Shown one piece after another: positions 1 through 12,642 of a DNA stretch of 64,000 bases. The stretch is from Bullera alba (taxonomy: Eukaryota > Basidiomycota > Tremellomycetes > Tremellales > Bulleraceae), in assembly GCA_001600095.1 (NCBI GenBank), contig BCIX01000002.1, forward strand, positions 186,001 through 250,000, written 5' to 3'. Made by a program: the position numbers and the translations under genes. Numbering within the stretch: the first letter of the stretch is position 1; each line of letters starts with the position of its first letter. The notes under the pieces were generated by a model. That model was not told the DNA's origin and did not search any database. It worked only from the letters and a program-made list of their open reading frames with translations.

Positions 1-752
1 TGCCACGGCTCCCTTGCTCGGCAACATCGAGGCCAGCTGGAAGGACCTGTCCGCAGAGGAGCAGCACGAGGTGTACCAGCAACTAGGCGAGATCCAGAAG
101 AAGGATTGGAAGGAGCTCACCACTGACGAGAAGAAAGCTGGTGAGTTTAGGAGATTATCGATACACACTGTGTAGTGGATGGTATCTGGGGGATAGAGTC
201 TATGTGCATCCAGATAGAATACCAACCAGGGGAATGCTGGCAAGGATAAACCTCTCTGCGATTGTCTGCTCGGAGGACTGGCGATACCCCACGACTATTC
301 CAAACATCACTTGGTCATTCTGTACTGACCGCCCCTTCTTATAGCCTACTTTGTCGCTTTCGGTCCCCACGGCCCACGAGCGCCCCTGAACGGCCCCAAC
401 TACGGTCTCAAAGTGTTCGGTGTCACTGCCGGTGCCATTGCGGCCGCCATTGGTCTATTCGCCGTCATCCGATCCAACGGTGAGTGGTTTGCCTTCACCT
501 GCTTCTCGAGGCAGTTCCCCGTTTCGTAATCATCTTCGCCGGATGCTGATTATTGTGATGTAGCCGCTCCTCCACCAAAGACCATGACCCGAGAATACCA
601 GGAAGCCACGACCGAGTACATGAGGTCGCAGAAGATGAACCCAATCGTGAGTCGTCGCGAGGCCAAGGAAAAACACAGGCTGACTTACTGGCAATCAGTC
701 TGGTGTCTCGTCCGAGGGATACAAGGGCAAGGGTATGGTTACCGTTGCCTAA
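1..752 (+). CDS. COX5: Cytochrome c oxidase subunit IV (yeast Cox5), 3' part
   Basis: Nuclear subunit of mitochondrial respiratory complex IV; a single-span inner-membrane protein. The window opens inside the gene. Exons with intact frame are 1-140 (first full codon at base 2), 345-479, 564-646 and 699-752, ending in TAA; the introns start GTGAGT. The visible protein has the family's matrix part (W-K-D-L-S-A-E-E-Q, then QKKDWKELT), then AYFVAFGPHGPRAP, one hydrophobic span (VTAGAIAAAIGLFAVIR) and the conserved tail TMTREYQEATTEYM. The N-terminal mitochondrial presequence lies outside the window. Identity rests on these family motifs. Confidence 0.93.
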
Positions 753-1647
753 ATAGAGATGGACTATTAGTCGGACTTGTGGACATGTGTTGCGCATTTG
801 GACGGCGGAGCGTGGTGGTGGCGGGCATCTACAGTGTGATGCGGTCAGAGTGCCAGGAAGGTGCATGGAGGGAGTATAGGAGAGGCAGTATGCGCCCTCT
901 CTGGAGAAGTGGAGTTGGAGAGTCTGGAGGGGTTCGCAAAAGAGCACCTTCTGCTAATGTTTACCTTTTTCCCCGATCGTTGCGGTGCGGTATGAAACGA
1001 AAGACAAATTTGCATCGACTTCGATCGAATGTGCTGGCCCAAGTGCTGGGTTTCTACTCGTCTAGGGGCAGGCGGCGAGATGCTAACGCCTCCAGCTCAT
1101 GCTGAATCTCAACATCGATGACGATTTTTCTTCAGATAGCCCTATCGATCATCCGCCTTCCCACTACCCTCAACTCCGTCTCTCAGCTCCACGGACCCTA
1201 GCCCTCACCACCCTCGAAACAGTATTGGAGCGTCATTACCGTGCAGTTCCCGACGTCGAATCCCGTGGGAGCCAAGAAGACTGCTTCTCCCACTCGATCA
1301 TACCTTCGCCGACCGACTGTAGATGATCCTCCCCGACCACTCCTTTGACCAGCACCGCTGCGTCGAGCTCGAGAGTAGGCGGAAAGAGGACTGAACGGTC
1401 GTTTCTCGGATAGGATGTCCAGATGATCGTGCTTGGAAGGCCAGTGACGCTGCTGTACTATCATGTTGCTCCTTGAGACAGCTCGAGCTGAGTTTGGAAT
1501 ACGTTCTGAGGCGAAGACGAGGGAAGACTGACTGGTATGCTACAAAAAGCCCTCGAGTCCATTCTCTTCTCTGTCCAAACCCCTTCCCTCGACGAAGCCC
1601 CCCTTGGAATTTCGCGGTATAGGCTGATTGAACCGAATTGACCAAAC
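753..1647. other. Spacer between COX5 and the His-rich gene
   Basis: About 0.9 kb with only short overlapping ORFs on both strands and no coherent exon chain. It should hold the COX5 3' UTR and the promoter of the gene starting at 1648. I see no RNA gene or repeat in it. Confidence 0.5.
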
Positions 1648-3198
1648 ATGTCCGAGTCACAGAGCCTATTGAGGCAAATGGTGTTGCCAAAACGCATCCT
1701 GACGTCCCAGGTCAGTGTGGAGGCCGATCCCGAGGACGCGCCTCTCATGGGTGTATGGCGGAGTGACACCGAGGACACCTACGTCGTTGGGGACAACCAC
1801 GACGAGGACACCGAGACTTCGCCCGCGAATACGGTCGTACCCTTAGATTGGAAGCCGTCAGCCAAGGACCTCGGAGATTCAACTACTGTCGAGCCCGCCC
1901 ATCGCGATCTTCTCGATGCTCTTGCACCGATCACCGACGCCCAGGACGCCGTGTTCACCGATGGTTTCTCGAGAGCACCCACGTTTGCAGGTACCACCGC
2001 ACCTTCGATCCTCAACAAGACAGACCCGCAACCCGACCTCGGAGACCGATGGGATCGGTACACAGCGCCCATGGATCTGAACATCCAGATCATCTCCACT
2101 CCCCAGGAGGAGGAAAAGACCAACAGGTGCCGACTGCGAATTTGTACTAGTCAGCCCTCTGTCGTGGACACAGACGGCGGTATTCTCGTCGATGACGACC
2201 AAGGACTTGCTCGGATCGAAGGGGAGTTTGCTCAACTGACAAAGAGCTACCTCCTAACGCTCCACCACCCGCTTACACTGTCCGATGGTTCGATTGTCAA
2301 CGAGGCGATTGTCCATCGACCCAAACGCAGGGGTAAAGTCAGAATGATCCTTCACGCCAAGTCCGCTTCCAATAACACCGATCTACAAGACGCAGACGGC
2401 ACGGCGAAGAGCGTTGATTCCGGAGATATCAAGCGGATTGAGAGGTTTGTCGACTTTAGATCTACCCTCAAAGACGCCGTTCATTCCGCAGCAGAGAACC
2501 AAGTGGTCCAATTCGACATTCCAATCTCGCTCAGGGATGCAGGTGAGAGACTGCACCCGCCTGATAATAGCGAGAGCAAGCTCTTCGACCGGTACGACGG
2601 AAGGGCAACTGTCAAATTGGACAAATACCTCTTGATCCCAGATCATCCGATTCACACTGCTGACGGGGTGGTGGGTGACATGACGGTCGAACCGGTGGAC
2701 AGACTTGCGATGAGAAGTAACATGGAGAATTGGAGTCAGAGCGGGGAGTATACCGTCTCCTATCTCCTCGGTCCGCCGACAGAGGATCCTTCAAGGGATA
2801 TCGTTAGGGAACCTGGATACAAAGCCAGGAAGAAGATGAAAAAGTCGAAAAGGTCGGAAGAGACTTCATCAGTGGGAGTATGCTCCCATGGCCCGGATCA
2901 CTGCCATTTGCAGACCGAGGGTCCAGTGGAGAATCACGAAGGGGAGACGACAAGTCAAAGTAAGAGCCATAGCGCAGATCTTGGCCATCACAGCCATAAC
3001 CACGAGGATCACGATCCCTACGACCACGATCACAACCACGACCACGACCACGGTCATGAGCATCAAACCTCTGAACATACCCACTACCATGGCTCGGGAC
3101 GATCCTGGTGGCTATCTTGGCTACCTGAGCGGAGCGCTTACACCCCGTTGGCTGCGCAATCTGACGACATCGAACTGGCCAACGTTAGACAGGTATAA
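1648..3198 (+). CDS. Hypothetical protein with a His/Asp-rich C-terminal tract
   Basis: Single-exon ORF of 516 codons; I do not recognise the family. The first 400 residues are mixed and rather acidic, with no signal peptide or membrane span. A Lys-rich stretch (KARKKMKKSKRSEE) follows. Around residues 410-490 lies a tract of H-x-H, H-N-H and D-H-D-H repeats (about 2985-3095). Such tracts bind Zn/Ni/Cu in other proteins, so metal binding or metal storage is an inference only. The start at 1648 is the first ATG of the open frame. The ORF stops in a CAG-GTATAA context that could be a weak splice donor, so the C-terminus may be longer. Confidence 0.6.
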   Translation: MSESQSLLRQMVLPKRILTSQVSVEADPEDAPLMGVWRSDTEDTYVVGDNHDEDTETSPANTVVPLDWKPSAKDLGDSTTVEPAHRDLLDALAPITDAQDAVFTDGFSRAPTFAGTTAPSILNKTDPQPDLGDRWDRYTAPMDLNIQIISTPQEEEKTNRCRLRICTSQPSVVDTDGGILVDDDQGLARIEGEFAQLTKSYLLTLHHPLTLSDGSIVNEAIVHRPKRRGKVRMILHAKSASNNTDLQDADGTAKSVDSGDIKRIERFVDFRSTLKDAVHSAAENQVVQFDIPISLRDAGERLHPPDNSESKLFDRYDGRATVKLDKYLLIPDHPIHTADGVVGDMTVEPVDRLAMRSNMENWSQSGEYTVSYLLGPPTEDPSRDIVREPGYKARKKMKKSKRSEETSSVGVCSHGPDHCHLQTEGPVENHEGETTSQSKSHSADLGHHSHNHEDHDPYDHDHNHDHDHGHEHQTSEHTHYHGSGRSWWLSWLPERSAYTPLAAQSDDIELANVRQV

Positions 3199-3357
3199 CC
3201 ACCACTGGCACTCGGCAGTCGGCAGTCATCAACCTTTATGCCAGGATTCAGATTGATGTCACCTCATGCATACCCTTCCCTAACTGTATCTACTCATCTA
3301 CGAAACGATCATCCGGGCTCCTGACAGGAGCTTTGGCTGAACAACGATCGACAATGA

Positions 3358-4098
3358 TCATTCAATCACCGCGAGCTCGGAGATCAGATCGACAGGTTCA
3401 CCTCTCGAAAACTTGAGGTTGTAGGTGATCGTCGCGGGACCATCAAGGCGGTGGTCACCCTCTTCCGTGATCGTGGACGAGGGCGGGATGTCCAGGTCGA
3501 CGGTGGGCTTATTCGGGTCGAATCCACGTAAGTCCATACTGTCAATCCTGTAGTAGTCGTCTCGAGTGGTAACAAAGCCCCTCTTTGTCTCTTGGATCGC
3601 CAGAAGCTCGGTTTTCCACTCGGAAGGAATGGCAAGGGTGCCCAATTTGGACTTGCGCCACTGCTGCTTCAAGGATGGAATCGTCCGGATTCGCTCTTGG
3701 AGCGGTGTGCCATCCCAACCGCCAATTGGATCGGAAGGGAACATCCTGAGGATTTTGTCTTCCTCTTCCACCGCAACGGGTGCGTACACGATGTGCTCCT
3801 CGTCAAGCATAGGGATGCTGTTGTCCGAGAAGAAGCACTCGGTTGGGTGAACGTAAGCCTTTGTCCAATCGTACCCGTCGGGCTTGGTCCATCGGAGGGA
3901 TCCAGTCCTGGACAATTTGATAGTCTGATTGTCGTCGGACCCGGTGACACTGATGATGGTGTTGGGCAGTTTGAAAGTTTGGACGTCGTCGACCCCGGGG
4001 GTACTGATGATGACACCATCATCAAGAGTCAACTCGTGGGAGATGTTGGTATCGGAACTTCGAAGCTTTCGCCCCTTGGAGCCTCGGCTTTCGGCCAT
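3358..4098 (-). CDS. Hypothetical protein, intact member of a tandem paralogue pair
   Basis: Intronless 246-codon ORF of unknown family, with no signal peptide or membrane span. Its C-terminal two thirds align with the reading frame at 4643-5263 on the same strand. Shared landmarks are the R-W-T block, a Y/P-S/T-x-C-x-F block, IPSL followed by W-x-K, a W-K-T/A block followed by AIQE / AMQE, and the closing ITY block with D-L-I/E-L. The two genes are therefore tandem duplicates about 540 bp apart. The product is acidic and soluble-looking; I cannot assign a function. Confidence 0.6.
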   Translation of the reverse strand: MAESRGSKGRKLRSSDTNISHELTLDDGVIISTPGVDDVQTFKLPNTIISVTGSDDNQTIKLSRTGSLRWTKPDGYDWTKAYVHPTECFFSDNSIPMLDEEHIVYAPVAVEEEDKILRMFPSDPIGGWDGTPLQERIRTIPSLKQQWRKSKLGTLAIPSEWKTELLAIQETKRGFVTTRDDYYRIDSMDLRGFDPNKPTVDLDIPPSSTITEEGDHRLDGPATITYNLKFSRGEPVDLISELAVIE

Positions 4099-4642
4099 AG
4101 CGATTGAGTGACGGGAGTCGTGTTGCGATGTAGCAGCGAGTCTCGTGAATGACCAATGAGTGGCGAGTTGATCTGTGCGGTTGCGATTTGCGAACGTGCA
4201 ACCCCCCGGGTTGCCAGGTTCTTATATCCCCCATACAAGATGTCGTACAACCCAGCGCTTTCCCCCATGACGCTAGCTTAGTAGCTATGCCACAATGTCG
4301 ACAAAGGTGAATGGTGATACAGGGTTTGTTCTCGAAAGGAGCGTCAGAATATCTCTCGTCGAAACACGCGATCGAAACACACGACCTTCAATCACCGACC
4401 TGTTGGGTCGTTGGCTGGTGGTGTGTCAGTGTTCTACCGCACCGATACGTAGCATCATGGCGTGTGAAATCTGCTTGTCATCATCCTTGACCTTCCTGCA
4501 TCGGGTCATATGGAAGGGGATCAGAAGAGATCATGCTGGGCATTCAGTACCAGAGTACCGTTCTTTACGTCACACACCACCGCCATCACACACTGCCTCC
4601 GCTGGCTCAGTCGCTTGGTCCCAATACTTCTTCATAGCCATC
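4099..4642. other. Spacer between the tandem paralogues
   Basis: Holds the promoter of the 3358-4098 gene (transcribed leftward) and the 3' flank of the 4643-5263 copy. The open frames here on the + strand run antisense to the downstream copy and have no support. Confidence 0.4.
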
Positions 4643-5263
4643 TCACGCTGTGCTCAGACCATCGATCAGATCGATCAACTCCGCCGCGTCAAACACCATC
4701 TCGTAGGTGATTTCAGTATCCCCCTCCGTGGTCATCAATCCCTTCTCCTGCATCTTCGAAGACGGTGGCATATCCGCAGTCAGGCTTTTCAGCACATAGT
4801 GACCCGTCCTAGAAGGCTCCGATGCCTGTCTGGACTCTTGCATAGCTGTCAAAGTGGCCTTCCAGCTCTAGGGGATTGACAGAGGCGGTATCTCCGCTTT
4901 GTTCCATTTGGAGTTCAGTGACGGGACCGATTTCCATCGCTGATATCCATCTTCGCCAACGGTCTTGCCCATGCCGAGACCATGGGGTATGTCTTGATTG
5001 TCGTCCCCGTCGTCCCCGTCGTCTTGGTAAACAACGTGATCCACGTCCTTGGGCACTTTTACCTCCGTGGGGAAGACGCAGTCGGAGGGGTACAAGCGGG
5101 CTTCGTCACTGCCGAATCTTGTCCAACGAACGGGTCCGGTGGTGATGATGGTCACTTTGGTATCCCCGTCTTCGGTCCATCCGCGAACACTGGACTCATT
5201 GTCGGCGGTGAACGTCTCGAGGTGCTTGGCAGCTTGACTCTGTTGCTGTCTTCGAAATGCCAT
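4643..5263 (-). pseudogene. Tandem paralogue interrupted by one in-frame TAG
   Basis: Second member of the pair. The frame opens with ATG at 5263 and runs 131 codons to a TAG at 4868-4870. It then continues in the same frame for 75 further codons to the end at 4643. Homology to the 3358-4098 protein runs straight through the stop: IPPLSIP, stop, SWKATLTAMQ here against LAIPSEWKTELLAIQ there. The stop is therefore a nonsense change inside the coding region, not its natural end. No splice donor at a sensible distance would remove it, although the TAG itself could mimic an acceptor. Readthrough, a sequencing error or a real pseudogene are the alternatives. Confidence 0.6.
4868..4870 (-). other. 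In-frame amber codon inside the paralogue
   Basis: The TAG sits in CCC-TAG-AGC and aligns with a serine or neighbouring residue of the intact paralogue, so a TCG-to-TAG change would explain it. Homology on both sides is uninterrupted. Confidence 0.6.
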
Positions 5264-5673
5264 GGTATTCGAGGTTGCACGCTGTCAGAGTGTGGGTGTC
5301 AACGACTCAACAGCTGTGCTGTCAGTATGGCTCTGGGGTTATGGGGTGATGCCGAGGAAGCCCAGTACATACTGGCAACTAGCAGGAGTGAGAACTGAGG
5401 GAAGTCATCTCGTCGTCGGGTGCGAGCTGCAGAAAAGTCGTTCGGAGGCTGGCCAGACACACCTTTCATCACGACGACTTTGAGTGTTTCACCTGTCCTT
5501 TCTGCTTCCCCGTGTTCTAAAGAAGGAAGCTGAAGTCTGCCAAGTGTGACAGTCATCGGAGGATTCTTCCTGACAAGCCCCACATCCAGTCTCAATGCCT
5601 CCTTCTTCGACGCTTGCTTCTGGTGAGCTCGTGAGACAAGTCGTCACATCGTCGTCATCCTGTATTCGTACCG
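5264..5673. other. Spacer, nothing recognised
   Basis: Promoter side of the 4643-5263 copy and 3' flank of the next gene. A 98-codon minus-strand frame at 5299-5595 has no domain and no splice continuity. Confidence 0.4.
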
Positions 5674-8658
5674 TCATATATCCGGGATGTCCTGTATCCT
5701 CTCCTCATCATCTCGCTGATGTTGATCCTTCGAGACTACTTCGCCTTCCACCTCCAGCCTCTCACCCTCCTCCTTGAGGGGTTCGTCGACCGGCTTCACC
5801 GTCTTTGAAGGAGCAGCACCATCTGTCGGGCCACCTGATGACTCCTTAGCGTCGATCGGATTCCTCTCTGTGTCGGCGATGTCCCCATCGATTCCTGCAC
5901 CCTCCTGGTCCCCTTGAACCGCCTCGAATTCCAGCTTTGATTCAGTGACGTCCGACACCTCATGACTATTCTCCTCCCTCTTCACGACTACCCGCGTTCC
6001 CTCTTCATTACCATCCATATGCTCCTCTTTAGGCGCATTGGCGTCATGTCTGATGCCCTCGTTCACCTCCTCATTGTACGCAGCGCCAGTCTTGCCTCCC
6101 TTTCCCATCCCAGCGGCGGCAAAGCCCAGCCTTGCACCTCCAGGCATCCGAGGGAATCCGTCTTCGTCGGTTGTGCCGATTGGTCTTTGGCCTGGAATGT
6201 CGTCTTCATCGTTATGCGACGGCGTATAGACCTCACTGTTTACGTCCTTGACCTCGGACCCGCCATCACCCATAGATGAGCCTTTGGTGCCATTTGACTC
6301 GCTGGAACGTTGGGTAGACTTGCTCGGCGAGGTCTGCGAGTCGACAGGACCGGGAGTACCAGAACCGGATCCACCAACTGAATCACCACTTGGAGCCTTG
6401 GCGTGACCTTGACCTGGGGCGATTGACTGACTGCTCAGCTTCTTCATATCGACTTTCGCCCTCATTCCCGATCCTCCGCTCCTCCCTACTGATCCCGTAT
6501 TGGATCCAGTCCCGACATCCGCACCCGTTTTCGTTGCCTTGAGTGGTGATACGGCCTTCTCCGCTGCTCTCGCTCTTGAAGCCGCTGTGCCCTGCATCAG
6601 TCGAGACGAAGAGGGAGTCGCGCTGGGGGTCGAATTGAATCCGGATTTCCTAGCTTCGGGGGATATACTCGCTCTCCTGCCTTCACCTCCAGGTTGACCA
6701 GATGCTGGACTTGGACTAGAGATGAAGCTGGTCCGGGCCTTAGCTGCGCCAGCAGACTTGCCAAGAGATGAGCCATGTGAGCTCCTTCTTGCCCCAGAGG
6801 TCGACGAGGCGGGTGCAGCGGGAGTGGCTTTTGTGGCCGGAGTATTCGAGACCGTGGTGGAATGAGGGGTTCGGGTTTTGGCGAGGTACGAGGCTGTTGG
6901 ACGGGATGGTGTGCCTGTGAGTTGAGGTCGGAGTGGGGTGAGATCGCCGTTGGAGGCGTTGTTGCCCAAGTTGGAAGGAGAACGACGGGGCTGAGGTCCC
7001 GTCATAGCTGGCACCAGTCTCGGCGTGCGGTTGGGAGTCGGGCCAGAGGGTGTAGCAGGAGGAAGGCTGGCACGGGGCACGCGAGGTTCTCGGGAGGTGG
7101 AGGCGGTGCTGGAAGATGCTTTGGGAGTAGCGGTCGGTTTGACAATGGTAGTAGAGGTGACGGGCTTGGTCGAGCTCTTCGAGGCGTCTTTGTTTGTAGT
7201 CGCTTTGCTTGGAGTTGAGGTATTAGGTTTACTAGGAGCTTCGACGGTGGGTGTATGTGCCGTAGACTTGACGGTCGATACGTTGGGTGTAGAATCCGCT
7301 TTCGAGCTGCCAGTGATTGGATCTTTGCCATTCTGCTTCAACGCCACTGTCTGTCCTTCCTTGCTCCCTTCCAGTTCGCTACTCCCAAAGGGTGGTTTCG
7401 GCACCACAGGTGACTTGGTCCGTCTCGCTTTGTCGACCGTGGATACCTGCTCCGACTGGACGTTCTCCTTGCCTGTCTTCTCGGTGACAGCACTAGCGCT
7501 GGCGTTCGATGCAAGTGGAGCCGCAGTGTCTTTGCCCATGGCTTGATTGGCGTCCTTCGCTTTGGAGCTCCCTCCTACCGTCAAGTCCTTCATCCCATGT
7601 AGCACATTCTCCACTTTATCCTTGATGACACCGGCAGCACTTGAGGCTGGCTTCTTGGGCTCCTTGTCCACCTCGTCCTTCCTATCGCGATGGTTGCCGT
7701 TGATATCCTTCGTCTCGGCCCTGATCTCTGCTGGACTAACGTCGACCGCCTGACTTTGCCCAGTAGAGCCGGGTACGGCTCCTTGGCCTTTGACACTCGC
7801 TTCTCCACTGATCACTTCATTCCCAGCTTCATGATCAGGCTTCTTGGCCGGACTCCCATCGGTGGGTATCGATCCTGCTGGGACACCGCTGACCCTCCTG
7901 GAGTTGGTGGGTGGGAGTGATTGTCGGCGTTGAAACTCCGCGTCCTTGTTGGCGGCGGTCTGGAAGCGCGCGACTAGAGATTGTACCTATAACACAGATA
8001 TCAGCTGCTTGATCACCGCGTCATAGTAGCCACGAAGGGAATCGGTGCGGGGCAGACCTTTACGTACCGAGCCTTGTGACCTTTCAACCGGTAGCGGCCT
8101 AACAAAGAAAGGTCAGTGGTGTGTTCATGGTCAAGTCTTGTCCGCTCTCTCTACTCACATCGTAATCATCCAACTTCTCAAGAGCTACTTCCGACCGGTA
8201 CGTCGATGTTGATACGGGAGGGTATGGCTAGCCACAATGTTGTCGATCAACTTCCGATAGTTGATAGTTACTCTGCCAGCTGTCGATTCTCGAGAGCCAA
8301 GTTCCAAGATGACTATGACAACCCAGAGGCCAGAGGCAGCTGTGATACTACCACGTCTGTGAAGCAGCGCGTACCAATGTTCGCTTGTGACGACAGTGTT
8401 GGAACAAAGAGACTCGATCCTCGACAACAAGCAAAGGGGCTCGAGGCGCGTCGGATACAAGTGGCTCCCCCTGGCTCCCCCGTTCCGACGTTTCAGATTC
8501 AAAGAGGCGTTTCGTCTTGACATGCTGTCACTATACGTATCTTGCCTACAGAGAAGACTAGAGTACAGCAACGCATCACCGGTCACCACACGTACTCTCT
8601 TCATGCAAGATGCCGAGGAACTCAGAGGCATGAAGGCATCGGGCTCAAGATCTTGCAT
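5674..8658 (-). CDS. Low-complexity Ser/Thr/Pro-rich hypothetical protein
   Basis: Main exon 5674-7986, joined in phase 0 to an exon at 8159-8227 across an intron of 172 nt (GTGAGT to TATAG). The junction reads EKLDDYD then VQSLVARFQ. The most plausible first exon, with ATG at 8658 and donor GTACGT near 8594, would need a 367-nt intron, which is long for this window, so the N-terminus is tentative. The protein is about 815 aa: a short helical N-terminal segment, a long S/T/P/A/G-rich disordered middle with basic SP/TP sites, and a conserved-looking block near the C-terminus (GFPRMPGGARLGFAAAG). No catalytic domain is seen. The composition fits a cytoskeletal or scaffold protein, but that is speculation. 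Confidence 0.55.
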
Positions 8659-8723
8659 ATGCTATCTCAATAGGCAGACTAGTATCCCTATGCGCTCTTC
8701 CACACTCCAACGCCGACTCCCGC

Positions 8724-10255
<1,532 letters not shown>

Positions 10256-11365
10256 TATGTTGTTTGGTTTGAAAGTTCTGTTAGACAGGTAGCTTGTTTT
10301 TGTACGACAGTATTGTTTGATTGAAAGATTCAAAGTGGATGCTGAGAGAGATATGGATACGTCTTTTGGAAAAGTCCGGTGCTGTGGTGGTGGTGGTGAC
10401 GTTTGGGAACGTTGGGGGGCAAGCGAAGGCGGAGTGTCGGCCGGATTTATCCGGGCCATCCCGTTAAGCGCGGGTGAGATGATAGCGGGGCCGGACCGAT
10501 ATCCGCTATCTACAGCCACAAACAGCCGGCAAGCTGCCGGGCTCGGAGCGGATGTCGAGAGGATGTCAAGTCTGGGGAGGACCGAGGAAGTGATGCACGA
10601 AGTTGGGAAATTAAAGGAGTCATGCAGATCTGGAAGGATCTTCACATGTGCTTGACCACACTGGTAGTAGACATGACTCGAAAGCCAGAGCAAAGAGGCT
10701 GTATGAAAGTCCGCTCATCGCCGTCAATGTCCTGCTGAAAGTCCGCTTGCCACATGTGCAATTGCAGATCTGGATTCAATCGCAGCCAATAGCAACGTAC
10801 GGGACATAGTCGACAAAGCAGACGCTCGCGTTGACTCGAATGCGAAGACTCCCTATCACCTTCACCGGCATGAGCAGTCAGATCTCTTGAGCTTGACCTC
10901 GCACGAACTGGAATGATGAAGCCGATGAGGAGGATTTTTGAGGAATCTTCGAGGGACCTCGGCATCTTGTGCTGCCTCATGTCCTCAGATCTGACATTGC
11001 TCCGGTTATCTCCCCACTCGGTCTTCTCTCCTCCGAATCGCCTTCACTCGGCATGCAACTTGGTGTCGATGCTTACCGCCTCCGGTCCGGCTGTCAGCCT
11101 TCGTGAAAGCTATACTCTGCTGTACTCGCGCCAGCTCCCACCTTTGCGGCATGTTCAGAGCACGACTCCAGCTCAAGATTGCCCGAAACGGTCAAAAAAG
11201 TTGGAGACAGAGGAACCCCCGTTCCTCGTGGCGACGCCAAACCGGCCACGGGACCACAGATTCCAGACCAAGTCTGCTTCCCGCTAGTTCCCGCCTACCA
11301 AACACCATACATACGACTACCGTAACTAAGCAGTGAATACGAAGCCGGACGACAACGGGCAGCAT
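10256..11365. other. Spacer upstream of TAL1
   Basis: TAL1 promoter and about 1 kb with no supported gene. Several ORFs of 60-156 codons overlap on both strands and read as chance frames. The stretch is pyrimidine-poor near 10380-10440 (GGTGGT repeats) but otherwise plain. Confidence 0.4.
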
Positions 11366-11537
11366 ACAACTCGTTCCTACCCGACATCCCTTTTTGGCTC
11401 TTTGGGAGTATCGACATCTCTTTCATCGACTGTACCACTAACTTATGAAGACGATCTCTACGATGCTCTCTAATCGCCCGTCCGAAACTACGAATCCATA
11501 AAACCCAAACACTCCCACTGTCACCCTGACGCGATCG

Positions 11538-12642
11538 TCAAGGCCACATTGATTTGTGGATGAACCATAAGGTCCATGCTAAGCTCATCAGTGAACAGAG
11601 ACCAAAGCTATTTGCTACTGATGAGGATGCCGAGTCATCTAGAATGTGAGCAGGTGTGTTCATAGCGGGCAGTGTGGTACTAAAGCAATCAATTGTCAGT
11701 ACCTATCAGTGGCTCATAAAGGACTGAAACGCACAGGATTCTGGGCGGCTGATTTGGATCAGTAACGATACCCGAACTGTCAGTGCTATGTGAAGAGGTG
11801 GTTTCGTCCTGTTTGACGGTATTGAGGATGCTCGTGTAGGACCAGCAGACGCGGAAGTAGCAGTCGTGTCGCCGGAGGATGATATGAACGCGAGTCGCAT
11901 TTGTTCGGCTTGGGCCGGGTCCATGCCCATGGGCACGCCGTCGACCAGAATGTAATCGAGGTCGAGGTCTGCTCGATCAACATCAGTCGTCTGTAAGCCT
12001 GATATCCAGCAAAATATGACTACTCACATATTCTCATAGGGTCCGGAGATCCATATTGGACCTCGTTGGTGACTTTGATAGTATGTTCACCCTGGCCCAA
12101 ACCCTTGGAAGAGAACAACAGTTCGTCGATTCGCTCGGAAATGGAATACCCGTTGTAATGCTCTTTCTCCCCTCCGTCCAATGAGACCGAATAATAATTG
12201 TGGCTATAACCCGTATCAGGACTTGATCATCCCGAGGTACTGAGGCAGGCGAGCCTGAGTACGCTTTGACAGGGGAGGTCACTCACTTGGGCCGCCTGCC
12301 CCCGTACAGATAGATATCCCCTCCGGTCCAGCTGAAGGTGATACAGTCCCCGTCGTTCGTTGTGGCAGTGTACGTCGAGTTCCAATAATAAGGCATCATG
12401 GCATCGTGCCCTGCATCAGACGAGGCTGCGCCGTACGTCGCATTCCGTTCTTCAGGCGTCATGTTGTCATAGATCCCTGCATCAGATGAGCTTGTGCTCC
12501 GGTGAGAAGTAGTACGTGGGGACATACCCATCACCGCGAAATTCCATGTACCGGTGTCCGTGATCCAAGGGCTGGTGTTGTCCAGAGTCAGATCGTTTCC
12601 CACCACATTCATCCCATCATTGCTCATCAAGCCTACCGGCAT
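11538..12642 (-). pseudogene. Two-module surface protein, left paralogue, frameshifted in exon 4
   Basis: Counterpart of the intact gene at 33365-34423. Exons by homology: 12528-12642, 12287-12410 (or 12287-12476), 12028-12203, 11735-11968, 11538-11679. The ectodomain is intact: a Trp-rich first module (STSPWIT-type), then TFSWTGGDIYLYG, then a second beta-sandwich module (YYSVSLDGG, ELLFSS, EHTIKVTNE, DLDYILVDGVPMGMD). Exon 4 is 234 nt against 238 in the paralogue. The 4-nt loss near the RASS/SNR region shifts the frame and ends translation just after the last splice. The hydrophobic C-terminal tail, still readable in the other frame of the last exon, is lost. The ATG at 12642 is chosen because it matches the paralogue; an ATG at 12687 is also in frame. 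Confidence 0.7.
12411..12476 (-). repeat. 66-bp tandem duplication of the exon 2 start, giving twin splice acceptors
   Basis: On the minus strand TCTGATGCAGGG occurs twice 66 nt apart, each followed by a related stretch (ATGACGCC / ATGATGCC, then a GCGACGTAC / TCGACGTAC block). Both CAG acceptors give the same reading phase, so either splice keeps frame and adds or omits 22 codons. The right-hand paralogue has only one acceptor here. Confidence 0.65.

Noticed and set aside
6862..7546. Long plus-strand ORFs opposite the low-complexity gene
   Set aside because: Gly/Val/Leu-rich frames produced by the complement of Ser/Thr/Pro codons; no start context or splice logic.
10642..11340. Possible small genes upstream of TAL1
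   Set aside because: Frames of 77-124 codons on both strands with low-quality composition and no supporting junctions.
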